A stretch of DNA of 59,834 nt from Candidatus Gastranaerophilales bacterium (GCA_028689995.1 JAQVCB010000007.1:1-59834); one strand, 5' to 3'. Counted from the first letter of the stretch, positions 17,157-25,431 are shown. Made by a program: numbers and translations. The notes: generated by a model not told the origin, from the letters alone.

Positions 17157-18206
17157 ATGGAATCGGAAGAATTTCAGAAACCGGAACCTTTAATGTGGGA
17201 GAAGGTTGAGAACAATTATGTAAAATGTAAAATTTGTCATAATCAGTGCTTAATCTCGCCTGGTTCTGTCTCAAGATGCACTTCCAGAATGAATGTAAAT
17301 GGCAAGATGGAACTGGAAACGTATGGTTTGATTTCTTCACTAGCGTCAGATCCTATAGAAAAAAAGCCGCTTTATCATTTTCATCCCGGTACAAGAGTCT
17401 TTTCAGTCGGTGGCTGGGGTTGTAATTTTACCTGTCTTCACTGTCAGAATTGGGAAATTTCACAATCTTCAAAAAGAGAAGAAATTATAAACCTTAGAAA
17501 AGGCTTAGGTGTCGGTGGATACTGTGTATCACCGGAAGAGCTTGTTGATCTTGCAATTCAAAATAATTGTCAGGGACTAAGCTGGACATATAATGAACCT
17601 GCAATATGGCTTGAATATACCATAGAATCTGCAATGCTGGCCAAGCAAAGGGGGCTTTATACTGCTTATGTTACAAATGGTTATATTACACCAGAGGGAC
17701 TCGATCAGATTGCTCCATGGCTTGATGCTTTCAGGGTGGATTTAAAAAGTTTTGACGATGAATTTTATTCCAGAATCTGCGGAGTTAAAAACTGGTGGGG
17801 TATTTATGAAACTACAAAACATGCCAGTGAACTGGGATTACATATTGAAGCTGTTACTAATATTATTCCCGGTAAAAATGACAGTGATGACAATTTGAAG
17901 AAAATTACAGGCTGGATTGCAGAAAATCTTGGAGAAGATACTCCATGGCATGTGACAAGATTTTTCCCGTATAACAAGCTTCAGGATTTACCGCCGACAC
18001 CTGTTGAAACAATTTTAAAAGCTGTTAAAATTGGTAAAGAAGAAGGACTTAACTTCGTTTATACCGGTAATATGGGAGAAACAGCATTGACGGAATGTCC
18101 CAGATGTTCGACATTGGCTGTAAAAAGGGATGATCATATAGAAGTAAATCTAAACCCTGACGGCACATGTACATTGTGCGGTAGAGATTTGAATATTGTT
18201 TATTGA
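17157..18206 (+). CDS. amrS: AmmeMemoRadiSam-system radical SAM enzyme AmrS-like
   Basis: A 349-residue radical SAM protein. The N-terminus carries a CxxC zinc-type motif (CKICHNQC). The radical SAM cluster motif is CNFTCLHC followed by QNWEISQ (about residues 88-103), the sequence typical of the AmmeMemoRadiSam family. SWTYNEPAIWLEY, YVTNGYITPEGL, FRVDLKSFDDEFY and HVTRFFPYNK follow in the expected order. Four C-terminal cysteines (CPRCS, CTLCG) could bind a second metal. The reaction is not established for this family; the partner AMMECR1 and Memo domains are not encoded nearby. It is 5 bases behind the peptidase gene, so co-expression is likely. The stop is TGA. Confidence 0.85.
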   Translation: MESEEFQKPEPLMWEKVENNYVKCKICHNQCLISPGSVSRCTSRMNVNGKMELETYGLISSLASDPIEKKPLYHFHPGTRVFSVGGWGCNFTCLHCQNWEISQSSKREEIINLRKGLGVGGYCVSPEELVDLAIQNNCQGLSWTYNEPAIWLEYTIESAMLAKQRGLYTAYVTNGYITPEGLDQIAPWLDAFRVDLKSFDDEFYSRICGVKNWWGIYETTKHASELGLHIEAVTNIIPGKNDSDDNLKKITGWIAENLGEDTPWHVTRFFPYNKLQDLPPTPVETILKAVKIGKEEGLNFVYTGNMGETALTECPRCSTLAVKRDDHIEVNLNPDGTCTLCGRDLNIVY

Positions 18207-18213
18207 ATACAAG

Positions 18214-18924
18214 TTAAAATAATCCCCAGAATTTTTTTTCTTTTTTAGCGTATTCAGAAGTATCTCCGTTTAAGTTATTTGTAATGATATCTCTTAATTT
18301 GTTTTGAACTTCTTCAGGTTTATCTTGAATTGCCTGATTTAAAGCAAGAGCTTCTTTTTCTGTTACAATACCATCCTGGTCTGTATCAGCCATTAAAATT
18401 GATGCTGCAAGTTCATTTTTATCTAGATTTTTATCTCCTGAAAGATCAAAAATGTTCATACTTTTATCTAATTCATCACCAAATCCAGAATCTTGTTTTC
18501 TGTATCCCTGATATAATTCACCACTATCCAGTTTATCTGTTGCAAAAAACCAATCTTTATCCATTGCTTTAATATATGCATTTGAAAAATTCAAAGCGGA
18601 TGTACTTACATCAGTTCCTATATTTCCGTATTGTAAGCCGCCCTGTGCTGCTGTAGATTCTTTTAACAAGGTATCGCTTGAAAATTTGTAATTTTCGTTT
18701 ATTTCAGGCTTAAGTGTGTCTGGAAAAAGTTTCGTTATATTTTTCTGTGTTAATAATTCACCATAATCATCTTCTGCTGACTTATTAAGACCATTAAATA
18801 AATTTAGTACGCCTGTAGCATTTGCATTGAATGGGTTTCCATTAAAGTATTTAGGTGCATTGTATTTATTTGCTGCGTAACTTACAGGTGATGCTGCTAT
18901 ATTATTGTTGTAATAACCTGCCAT
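18214..18924 (-). CDS. EF-hand domain protein of unknown function
   Basis: A 236-residue protein with a pair of EF-hand calcium loops near residues 160-200: DLSGDKNLDKNEL and DTDQDGIVTEKEAL, both with ligands at positions 1, 3, 5 and 12. The N-terminal 60 residues are rich in Asn, Ala and Tyr and lack a normal signal peptide. A distantly similar Asp-rich organisation is present in the protein encoded at 58781-59791, so this may be one member of a family of surface or cytoplasmic calcium sensors. TTTGGAGGAATTTAC precedes the ATG. The 3' end is convergent with amrS, 7 bases apart. Confidence 0.75.
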   Translation of the reverse strand: MAGYYNNNIAASPVSYAANKYNAPKYFNGNPFNANATGVLNLFNGLNKSAEDDYGELLTQKNITKLFPDTLKPEINENYKFSSDTLLKESTAAQGGLQYGNIGTDVSTSALNFSNAYIKAMDKDWFFATDKLDSGELYQGYRKQDSGFGDELDKSMNIFDLSGDKNLDKNELAASILMADTDQDGIVTEKEALALNQAIQDKPEEVQNKLRDIITNNLNGDTSEYAKKEKKFWGLF

Positions 18925-19171
18925 GTAAATTCCTCCAAAAACTCTAAAATTATATCCTCGTTATATCATATATATATAAAAACAAACTGAGTTTAAAAAT
19001 TGCCTTTTTTTTAGAAAATTAATAGATCCTGAAATAAATTCAAGATGACACATCAATAAATTAAATTAATATTCTGTAAGATTTTGTAAATATTTTTATA
19101 AATTTAGCAATATTTAAGTTTTATTGGAATTATATTAATATGATTATTTGATATTTAAGTAAGGAATAAGA

Positions 19172-19450
19172 ATGAACAATAATATCGGGCAATTTCAATC
19201 AGGAATTAAATCAAATATAAATTTTGGCGGAAATGCCAGGGATTTTAGCAGATGGATATTAAATGGACAAAGAAACCAATTACAAGAATTATTGAAAAAA
19301 AAAGCTGAATCAAATAGCCCTCTAAATATTTCACATGAAAAGATGGGTGATTGTTTTGGATTAAACACAGACCCGATATTCCAAAAACACGGTAAGACTA
19401 CTGAAAAAGCTAAATTGGATACATTTGAAATAACAAAAACTGAAAAATAA
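19172..19450 (+). CDS. hypothetical protein, 92 residues
   Basis: A short polar protein without signal peptide or membrane segment, containing SNINFGGNARDFSRWI and a Lys-rich helix (ELLKKKAES). AAGGAATAAGA gives a plausible ribosome site at ATG 19172, and the gene sits alone between convergent and divergent neighbours. An opposite-strand frame of 100 codons overlaps it almost fully; the + strand frame is preferred because of its ribosome site and more normal composition. I do not recognise the family. Confidence 0.5.
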   Translation: MNNNIGQFQSGIKSNINFGGNARDFSRWILNGQRNQLQELLKKKAESNSPLNISHEKMGDCFGLNTDPIFQKHGKTTEKAKLDTFEITKTEK

Positions 19451-19521
19451 TATAAAAACAGCGGATTCTCATTCACTGTGTGTGATTTGCTTAACACATT
19501 TCCATAAAGTTTATTACCCTC

Positions 19522-20133
19522 TCACGGATGAACCATTTTCTTCGTTATTTCTGCAATTCTCTTTCCAAAAGCAATTCCTATATTTTTTTCATGATCTGTA
19601 ATTGGCTTATCAGCATTTGCGCCGGCAACATGGCTTGGTCCGTATGGTGTTCCTCCTGATTCTGTAGTAAGCAGTTCAGGCACTGAATAAGGTACACCGA
19701 CAACAATCATTCCAAGATGAAACAAGGGCACCATACCTGTTATTATTGTTGTTTCCTGACCTCCATGGATACTGGACGTTGATGTAAAAACTCCTGTGAC
19801 TTTATTCTCGAGTTTTCCTTTTATCCACAGGCTTCCAAGTTGGTCAATAAAATTTTGCATCTGGGAACACATGTTTCCAAATCTTGTTGGCGTACCCCAG
19901 ATTATGGCATCATAATTTTCCATCTCGGAAGGCTGAGCTATAAGAACATCTTTTTGAAATTCTTTTCCTCGTTTTATTCTTTCATTACCTTGTACAATTT
20001 CATTTGGCATTAATTCAGGGACTGTTTTTAAATATATTTCTGCGCCTTCAACAGATTTTGCACCTTTAACGACTGATTTTGCCAGTTCATATGTATTGCC
20101 ATACATACTGTAATAAATAACCAGAATTTTCAT
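19522..20133 (-). CDS. wrbA: NAD(P)H:quinone oxidoreductase WrbA
   Basis: A flavodoxin-fold FMN enzyme of about 203 residues that reduces quinones by two electrons, a defence against oxidative stress. The FMN phosphate loop is YYSMYGNTYELAK (near residues 7-19), with GTPTRFGNMCSQM and STSSIHGGQETT at the flavin edge, as in WrbA. An ATG 15 bases upstream (20148) is in frame, but its own GGAGGG forms the ribosome site of the ATG at 20133, so I use 20133. A monocistronic gene, opposite in direction to ctpA. Confidence 0.92.
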   Translation of the reverse strand: MKILVIYYSMYGNTYELAKSVVKGAKSVEGAEIYLKTVPELMPNEIVQGNERIKRGKEFQKDVLIAQPSEMENYDAIIWGTPTRFGNMCSQMQNFIDQLGSLWIKGKLENKVTGVFTSTSSIHGGQETTIITGMVPLFHLGMIVVGVPYSVPELLTTESGGTPYGPSHVAGANADKPITDHEKNIGIAFGKRIAEITKKMVHP

Positions 20134-20297
20134 GCATAACCCTCCCATTTTAATGGGAAATATTAGCAGCTATATGTTTTTTATAAATTACTTGAAAGAA
20201 TAGTAATCTAAAATTAAAGGGTTATTTAAATTTGTATTTTAAATATGTTAATATACAGATAAGTGCTATTTTAGTAGAATTAATCATAATTTATATA

Positions 20298-21578
20298 ATG
20301 AAAGGTCGTGGAAATTTGTTTGGACTGAATAAAAAATTTCTAGGGGTTATTGCTTCTACATTAGTGTTTATGTATTTTGGTCTGTTTGCTAATCAGGTTC
20401 TGGCATATACACCACAATCTCTCTATGATGAAGTATGGAAACTGGTTTATTCAAAATATGTTGATGCTAATGAAAACGGACAAAATTGGCAGCGCTGGAG
20501 ACATAAATATGACAATGTAATTAAATCGGACGATGATGCTTATGTTGCTGTAGAAACTATGTTAGCCAGTCTCAATGATCCTTATACAAGATTCTTAAAT
20601 CCTGAAGAATTTGCAGATGAAGGTAGTTCTATAAAGGGAACTCTCTTTGGAATCGGAGTTCAAATAGGAATCAGAGACGACAAGCTTGTAGTTATAGCTC
20701 CTATAGAAGACACACCAGCTGCAAAAGCTGGTCTTCAGGCAAATGATGAAATACTTCAAATTGAAGGTAAAAGTACTAAAGGTATTTCCATCAAGGAAGC
20801 AGCTGATAAGATTAGAGGAGAAAAGGGAACAGTTGTTAAACTTCTTGTAAAAAGAGAAAAAGAAGAGAAATTATATACAATTATAAGAGATAAAATAAGT
20901 ATTAGGGCTGTAACAACAAAAGAGCCAAAAACTGTTAATCTTAAAAAAAACATTGGATATATCCGTTTGAATTCCTTTATTAGCAGTAGTGCCAGTGCAG
21001 AAATAAGTAGTGCTCTAAAAAGTGAAAAGAATAAAGAAGGCTATATTCTTGATATCAGGTCAAATCCCGGTGGACTTTTAACTAATGCAATATCAATATC
21101 TGATATGTTTCTCGATGATGGCGTTATAGTCAGTACAGTTGACAGGGACGGTTATAAGGAAACACAAAAAGCTTCAAGGGGTGTTTTAACAGATAAACCT
21201 CTTGTTATACTTATAGATGAAGGCAGTGCAAGTGCCAGCGAAATTTTGAGCGGTGCTTTAAAAGATAATGGAAGAGCTGTTCTTGTCGGAGCAAAGAGCT
21301 TTGGGAAAGGTCTTGTTCAGGAAATTAACAAACTTCCCGGTGGCTCAGGAATTAATATTACTACTCAAAAATATTTAACTCCAAACGGTACTGATATTAA
21401 TAAAGTTGGGATTCATCCTGATGTGGAAATAAAAAATACTGCTGAAGACGTTAAGAAAAACCATGATGAACAGCTTGATAAAGCACAACAAGTTCTTTTA
21501 GACTTAATTGTAAAATCTAAAAGTCAGGAGCCAAAACTTATTAATATAAACAATCCTTTAAAAATAATTGTTCGTTAA
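20298..21578 (+). CDS. ctpA: carboxyl-terminal processing protease CtpA (S41)
   Basis: About 426 residues. An N-terminal signal/anchor lies near residues 10-30 (ending VLA), then a helical region (about 35-100). A PDZ domain follows (about 110-185; GTLFGIGVQIG, PAAKAGLQANDEIL), then the S41 catalytic domain. The catalytic Ser is in DEGSASASEILSGAL and the Lys in GAKSFGKGLVQ. These proteases trim or degrade periplasmic and photosystem-type proteins at the C-terminus. The frame is open to 20232, but the ATG at 20298 gives the usual signal-peptide start; a TTG at 20316 is another option because TATAAT overlaps the ATG. No operon partner. Confidence 0.9.
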   Translation: MKGRGNLFGLNKKFLGVIASTLVFMYFGLFANQVLAYTPQSLYDEVWKLVYSKYVDANENGQNWQRWRHKYDNVIKSDDDAYVAVETMLASLNDPYTRFLNPEEFADEGSSIKGTLFGIGVQIGIRDDKLVVIAPIEDTPAAKAGLQANDEILQIEGKSTKGISIKEAADKIRGEKGTVVKLLVKREKEEKLYTIIRDKISIRAVTTKEPKTVNLKKNIGYIRLNSFISSSASAEISSALKSEKNKEGYILDIRSNPGGLLTNAISISDMFLDDGVIVSTVDRDGYKETQKASRGVLTDKPLVILIDEGSASASEILSGALKDNGRAVLVGAKSFGKGLVQEINKLPGGSGINITTQKYLTPNGTDINKVGIHPDVEIKNTAEDVKKNHDEQLDKAQQVLLDLIVKSKSQEPKLININNPLKIIVR

Positions 21579-21599
21579 AATTTTGCCTAATTCAGGGAG

Positions 21600-21820
21600 A
21601 CTTCTGCAAAACTATAATTTTTGTTAAAAAGTTAGAAGCTGTCTTGTTAAAGTTGAATCGCCTTGCCAAGCAAGCCGCTTGCAACTTTAACCGCAGTCCA
21701 AAAATCGAGCCTGTATTTATATCATAATTTGATTTTTACATTTTTAGCCAGACAGGCTCTTAAAATTTGCGGTCTATCCTTGCAAAAACGATATGTTGAT
21801 AGTTATGCATCAATCTTTCA
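21600..21820 (+). repeat. dispersed intergenic repeat, copy C (divergent)
   Basis: The 5' part (ACTATAATTTTTGTTAAAAA, from about 21611) resembles the start of copy B at 25151. The 3' part (AAAACGATATGTTGATAGTT followed by ATGCATCAATCTT, 21784-21817) matches the end of copies A and B at about 27 of 33 positions. The middle is longer and different, with two perfect stems at 21646-21691 and 21707-21759. Confidence 0.5.
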
Positions 21821-21821
21821 G

Positions 21822-21874
21822 GAGTAGTTTCAAAAAACTCAACTTTAATAAAGTTGAGTTTTTTGAAACTACTC
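21822..21874. terminator. 53-base perfect palindrome, likely bidirectional terminator
   Basis: Two 26-base arms (21822-21847 and 21849-21874) are exact inverse complements around a single central base. The stem includes an A6/T6 run, so a transcript from either strand ends a hairpin with a U-rich side. It lies between ctpA and dagK. The near-absence of a loop would also suit a cruciform or an element scar. Confidence 0.55.
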
Positions 21875-22024
21875 TGGTTATATTAAGCAAAATTAAGTCT
21901 ATAAATTATTAAATTTGTTATAAAAATATGACAAATTTTATTATATCAATCGAGTTTTAGCCATATTTCAAATAAAGAATAGTAACATGTGTACTCTTGA
22001 CACTTTTTATTTTGGCGTAAAATG

Positions 22025-22030
22025 TATAAT
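22025..22030 (+). promoter_or_regulatory. -10 box of the lipid kinase gene
   Basis: A perfect TATAAT lies 23 bases before the ATG at 22053. TTGACA at 21997-22002 is perfect but 22 bases away, too far for a standard promoter. If used, transcription would start near 22037, leaving a short leader that contains GGAGAAGGG. Confidence 0.4.
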
Positions 22031-22052
22031 GAAAATACATTGGAGAAGGGAC

Positions 22053-22937
22053 ATGTGCCACGATTTCCTAAAACAAAATAAAAAAAACTTTTTGCTTGTT
22101 TTTAATCATAAAGCTGGAAAAGGCAGTTCAGATTATAAAAAAGATGCTATAGAAAAGTATCTTCAGAAAAATAACTGTGATTATACAATTATAAAAGCTG
22201 GCAAACTTTCAAAAGAAATGGATTTTTGTCAATATGATGCTGTTGTAGCTGTCGGCGGTGATGGAACTATATTAAAAATAATTCCTTTTCTAGCTAATAC
22301 TGACATCAAATTAGGTATTATACCCTGCGGTACAGCCAATCTTTTTGCTGCAAGTCTTTGTATACCATCAAATATTCATAAAGCCCTTGATATACTTTTA
22401 AATAATTCAACTACAAAAGTTGATATAGGCAAGGCGGGCAACAAGTTCTTTGCGCTAAGGATTGGAATAGGTTTTGATGCTGATGTAGTAAACGGTACAA
22501 AGAGATCATGGAAAAGAAAAGTCGGTTATTTAGCTTATTTAGCCCAGGGGGTTATTAACAGTTTTAAATTATCCTGCAAATCTTATAAAATAACTATAGA
22601 TGACAAAGTTTATGAAGTTAATGCAAATTCAATCATAGTTGCAAATGCGGGAAATATGTTTAAAAATCTTTTTAACTTAGCTCCATCAGGTTCATTAAAA
22701 GACGGAAAATTAGATATTTCTATAATTCTTACAAAAAATTTATGGGAATTTCTTTCAGTGTTTATAAAAATACTGATTGGAAAACATAATCTCGGCTCAA
22801 AAGTTATTTGCAGGCAGGCACGAAGTATTAAGATCCAGTCTAATTACAGAAATATTCATATAGACGGTGAACCGTTCTATAATTCTGATTTAGACATAAG
22901 CATACTTCCAAATGCTCTTATGGTTGTGGTACCTTAG
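22053..22937 (+). CDS. diacylglycerol/lipid kinase family protein (YegS-like)
   Basis: A 294-residue lipid kinase of the DAGK catalytic family, which phosphorylates diacylglycerol or a related lipid at the membrane. Motifs: FNHKAGKGSS (nucleotide-binding start), AVGGDGTILK (catalytic glycine loop) and GIIPCGTANLFAASL. DGKLDISIIL and the C-terminal IHIDGEPF close the two-domain fold. The reading frame is open from 21987, but GGAGAAGGG sits 3-7 bases before the ATG at 22053 and a TATAAT lies between the two possible starts, so 22053 is chosen. The next gene follows 32 bases later and could share the transcript. Confidence 0.85.
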   Translation: MCHDFLKQNKKNFLLVFNHKAGKGSSDYKKDAIEKYLQKNNCDYTIIKAGKLSKEMDFCQYDAVVAVGGDGTILKIIPFLANTDIKLGIIPCGTANLFAASLCIPSNIHKALDILLNNSTTKVDIGKAGNKFFALRIGIGFDADVVNGTKRSWKRKVGYLAYLAQGVINSFKLSCKSYKITIDDKVYEVNANSIIVANAGNMFKNLFNLAPSGSLKDGKLDISIILTKNLWEFLSVFIKILIGKHNLGSKVICRQARSIKIQSNYRNIHIDGEPFYNSDLDISILPNALMVVVP

Positions 22938-22969
22938 TTCTATATTTATTGTAATGAAGGTAACGAATA

Positions 22970-23941
22970 TTGAAACGAACTTATTTAATAACTGGTGCAG
23001 CAGGCTTTATAGGAAGCCATCTTGTTGATAAATTACTTATTGACAGTAATTCTGAAATAATTTGTGTAGATAATTTTGATAATTTTTATGATGAATCTAT
23101 AAAAAGAAATAATATAAAAAAGCATCTTGAATCACCGCTTTATAAGCTTTATGAAACAGATATTACAGATCAGCAGTCTTTAAAGAAAGTATTTGAAAAC
23201 CATCAAATTACACATATAATTCACCTTGCTGCAAAAGCAGGTGTACGTCCCTCATTAGAAAATCCTCTTGCTTATACGCAGACAAATATTGTCGGAACTG
23301 CAAATTTACTGGAACTGTCAAAAATATTTGGAGTTAAAAAGTTTGTTTTTGGTTCTTCCAGTTCTGTGTACGGTTCAAGAAAAGATGGACCTTTTAATGA
23401 AGAGATGAAAATAGATAAGCCAATTTCTCCCTATGCGGCAACTAAAGCTGCCGGAGAACAAATATGTTATACATACAGTTATCTCTACAATATGAATATA
23501 GTTTGTCTCAGATTCTTTACTGTTTATGGACCCAGACAAAGACCAGATCTAGCTATTCACAAATTTTCCAAATTGATTAATGAAGGAAAATCCATACCTG
23601 TTTTTGGTGATGGTACTACAAAAAGAGATTATACTTTTGTGGATGATATACTTCAGGGAATTTTGGCTTCTGTTGAGTATGATAAAACACAGTATGAGAT
23701 AATAAATCTTGGTGAATCACAAACCATAGAATTAAATGACCTGATAAGTCTGCTTGAAGAGAATCTTCAAAAGAAAGCTATTGTAGAAAGACAGTCACTT
23801 CAGCCGGGGGATGTGCCATTGACTTATGCTGATATTTCAAAAGCCAGAAAGCTTCTTGGATATAATCCTACTACGCCTGTTAATGAAGGTTTGAAGAAGT
23901 TTACGGCATGGTTTAATGAATATTATGCTTTAAGGAAGTAA
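22970..23941 (+). CDS. NAD-dependent nucleotide-sugar epimerase
   Basis: A 323-residue short-chain dehydrogenase/reductase of the extended type. The NAD loop TGAAGFIGSHLVDKL starts at residue 8. The catalytic Ser/Tyr/Lys are in SSSSVYGSR and SPYAATKAAGEQ (YxxxK). RFFTVYGPRQRPDLAI, which follows, is typical of UDP-glucuronate 4-epimerases and their relatives. It probably makes a sugar for surface polysaccharide or LPS. The start is a TTG at 22970 with GAAGG 9 bases upstream; no in-frame ATG fits. It lies 32 bases behind the lipid kinase gene. Confidence 0.87.
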   Translation: MKRTYLITGAAGFIGSHLVDKLLIDSNSEIICVDNFDNFYDESIKRNNIKKHLESPLYKLYETDITDQQSLKKVFENHQITHIIHLAAKAGVRPSLENPLAYTQTNIVGTANLLELSKIFGVKKFVFGSSSSVYGSRKDGPFNEEMKIDKPISPYAATKAAGEQICYTYSYLYNMNIVCLRFFTVYGPRQRPDLAIHKFSKLINEGKSIPVFGDGTTKRDYTFVDDILQGILASVEYDKTQYEIINLGESQTIELNDLISLLEENLQKKAIVERQSLQPGDVPLTYADISKARKLLGYNPTTPVNEGLKKFTAWFNEYYALRK

Positions 23942-23987
23942 GAAAAAATTTTTTTGACATTTTTATAATATAAAAAACTAACACAAA

Positions 23988-24199
23988 GCTTGTTACTCCC
24001 CCTTGAAAATCGTTTTCGGGCGGAGATTTTGATAAAACTTATGCCCTTCCAGCCCTGCCAGCAAATTCATTTAAGCAGCGCTTTATCGCAAAAGTTCCTT
24101 CTTTTTATATTTCTTATTAGAAAAATATAACTCTATAAAAATGGTGTAAGTTTTATCAAAATCGGAGCTTTAAACGATTTTATAGGGGGAGTTATAAGC
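23988..24199. repeat. MITE-like element with about 57-bp inverted ends
   Basis: The left arm (about 23988-24045) and the inverse of the right arm (24143-24199) share the blocks GCTT.T.ACTCCCCCT, AAAATCGTTT and GATTTTGATAAAACTTA, about 80 % identity overall. The central 97 bases carry no reading frame. The long imperfect terminal repeats and small size fit a non-autonomous transposable element or a large RNA hairpin. No clear target duplication is visible. Confidence 0.55.
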
Positions 24200-24375
24200 G
24201 ATATATAAAGACAAATTTGCACGGCCCCTTGTGGGTGAGGCTGGATGATGAACTTGTAATTATTTTATATTCTTGACTCCAGCCGAATTTGCAAATTTGT
24301 CGATCCTATTTGGTAAACACTTGAATAATTTAATTTTAAATACGTAAGAATTTTTTCTTTGTTCCTTAAACAATG

Positions 24376-24381
24376 TATAAT
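24376..24381 (+). promoter_or_regulatory. -10 box of the superoxide dismutase gene
   Basis: A perfect TATAAT about 100 bases before the start codon. I see no good -35 box at the standard distance. It would place the stem-loop at 24422-24466 inside the mRNA leader. Confidence 0.35.
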
Positions 24382-24421
24382 TTCCTGACTGGTACATAAA
24401 TGCCCCTACAACAGAGGGTTG

Positions 24422-24466
24422 AAAATTAATACAGAATAATTGATAGTAACATCCTGTATTAATTTT
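24422..24466 (+). promoter_or_regulatory. leader stem-loop next to the sod ribosome site
   Basis: AAAATTAATACAG (24422-24434) and CTGTATTAATTTT (24454-24466) are perfect 13-bp inverse complements with a 19-base loop. The ribosome site GGGGAGG follows almost directly (24468-24474). It may be an operator of a dimeric repressor or an RNA hairpin that affects translation or stability. Confidence 0.5.
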
Positions 24467-24481
24467 TGGGGAGGATAAATA

Positions 24482-25135
24482 ATGGTTACTCTTAATGAAA
24501 GACTTCATAGCACTATAGATAAATACGAAGCTAAGGATTTCAGCTTCTATTTTGAAAGACTTGACGGAATGAGCGAAGAAATGCTCACAAATCATCATCA
24601 TCTCTATGAAGGCTATATTAAAAAGGTTAATGAAATTCTCGATGATTTAAAATATGCCGATAAAAATAAGGCAAATCATAACTATTCAGAAGACAGATCA
24701 TTACTTATTGATTTAACTCATAATTTAAACGGTGTAATTTTACATGAACTTTATTTTTCGAACTTGAGTGAAGAAATTTCAGAACCTGAACAGGAATTTA
24801 AAACTGTTATAGAGAGAGATTTTGGAAGCTGGGCTAATTATATAGAAGATATTAAATCTGCTGCTAAATGTGCAAGAGGATGGGCTATAACTGCATATAA
24901 TTATAGAGATGGAAAAATCCGTAATTTTGCAATTGACGGACATAATATTAATGTTCCTGTTTTTGTAAGACCGCTGCTCGTTGTTGACGTTTGGGAACAC
25001 GCATATACACTTGATTATGGAACAGATAAACCTGCTTATATTGATGCTTTTTTTGAAAATACAAACTGGTCTGTTGTCTCAGACAGGTTTGAAGCTGCAT
25101 TAAAACATGAACTCGGATTTATGATTTCTCAATAA
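24482..25135 (+). CDS. superoxide dismutase family protein (SodF-like Fe/Mn type)
   Basis: A 217-residue protein of the divergent SodF-like branch of iron/manganese superoxide dismutases. Candidate metal ligands: His near residue 38 (NHHHLYEGYIKKVN), His in ILHELYFSNL, and Asp and His in VVDVWEHAYTLDYG. ARGWAITAYNYRDGKI and KPAYIDAFFENTNW match this branch. It lacks the first-domain spacing of classic SodA/SodB, so activity is likely but not certain. GGGGAGG gives a strong ribosome site, 7 bases before the ATG. A monocistronic gene with a terminator at 25276-25310. Confidence 0.8.
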   Translation: MVTLNERLHSTIDKYEAKDFSFYFERLDGMSEEMLTNHHHLYEGYIKKVNEILDDLKYADKNKANHNYSEDRSLLIDLTHNLNGVILHELYFSNLSEEISEPEQEFKTVIERDFGSWANYIEDIKSAAKCARGWAITAYNYRDGKIRNFAIDGHNINVPVFVRPLLVVDVWEHAYTLDYGTDKPAYIDAFFENTNWSVVSDRFEAALKHELGFMISQ

Positions 25136-25153
25136 GATACCTCTGTATGACTA

Positions 25154-25256
25154 TAATTTTGATTAAAAACTCATTCAGAACTTTGCTCGGTCATAGTGGC
25201 TGTATGCTGGATATGAATAAAACGATATTTTGGTAGTTATGCATCAGTCTTAATAA
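25154..25256 (+). repeat. dispersed intergenic repeat, copy B
   Basis: Lies just downstream of the sod gene. It shares with copy A the segments AAACTCATTCAG, TGTATGCT.GATATGAA and ACGATATTTTGGTAGTTAT plus the following CATCAGTCTTAATAA, in the same order and spacing. No reading frame is conserved between the copies. Confidence 0.7.
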
Positions 25257-25275
25257 ATATAAATTTCTATAGATA

Positions 25276-25310
25276 GAGGCTGTCCCAAAAGCATGGACAG
25301 TCTCTTTATT
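25276..25310 (+). terminator. terminator after the sod gene
   Basis: A 10-bp stem, GAGGCTGTCC (25276-25285) with GGACAGTCTC (25295-25304; one G-U pair), has a 9-base loop and is followed by TTTATT. A clear intrinsic terminator, about 140 bases after the sod stop codon. Confidence 0.75.
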
Positions 25311-25431
25311 TTAATATAATAATCATTCTGAAAGTCTTATGAATAAAGGAAATTAAATAATGGAAAATATGATCATTAACCCTCTTTTTGAAAAGCGGTA
25401 ATTAACACTCTAATAAGTATATATTTCAAAA

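Larger units (their letters stand above)
21579..22052. other. intergenic region with several inverted repeats
   Basis: These 474 bases contain no credible gene. Stems seen: GTTAAAGTTG/CAACTTTAAC (21646-21691), GAGCCTGT/ACAGGCTC (21707-21759) and a 53-base palindrome (21822-21874). The first 60 bases and the stretch near 21783-21818 resemble the two ends of the dispersed repeat described at copies A and B. Confidence 0.6.
23942..24481. other. intergenic region with a MITE-like element and the sod leader
   Basis: These 540 bases contain no credible gene. A 212-base element with long inverted ends occupies 23988-24199. Downstream are a TATAAT at 24376-24381 and a 13-bp stem-loop at 24422-24466 that touches the ribosome site of the sod gene. 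An opposite-strand frame of 113 codons (24260-24601) covers the sod start and looks spurious. Confidence 0.6.

Noticed and set aside
19195-19497. 100-codon frame opposite to the 92-residue gene
   Set aside because: Its product is rich in Phe, Ser and Cys, as expected for a shadow frame, and the plus-strand frame has a better ribosome site.
22970-23941. Epimerase start at an ATG
   Set aside because: The nearest upstream ATG (22954) is out of frame. The TTG at 22970 has GAAGG at a good distance.
24260-24601. 113-codon frame on the minus strand over the sod start
   Set aside because: It overlaps the strong sod ribosome site and coding start, has odd composition and no ribosome site.
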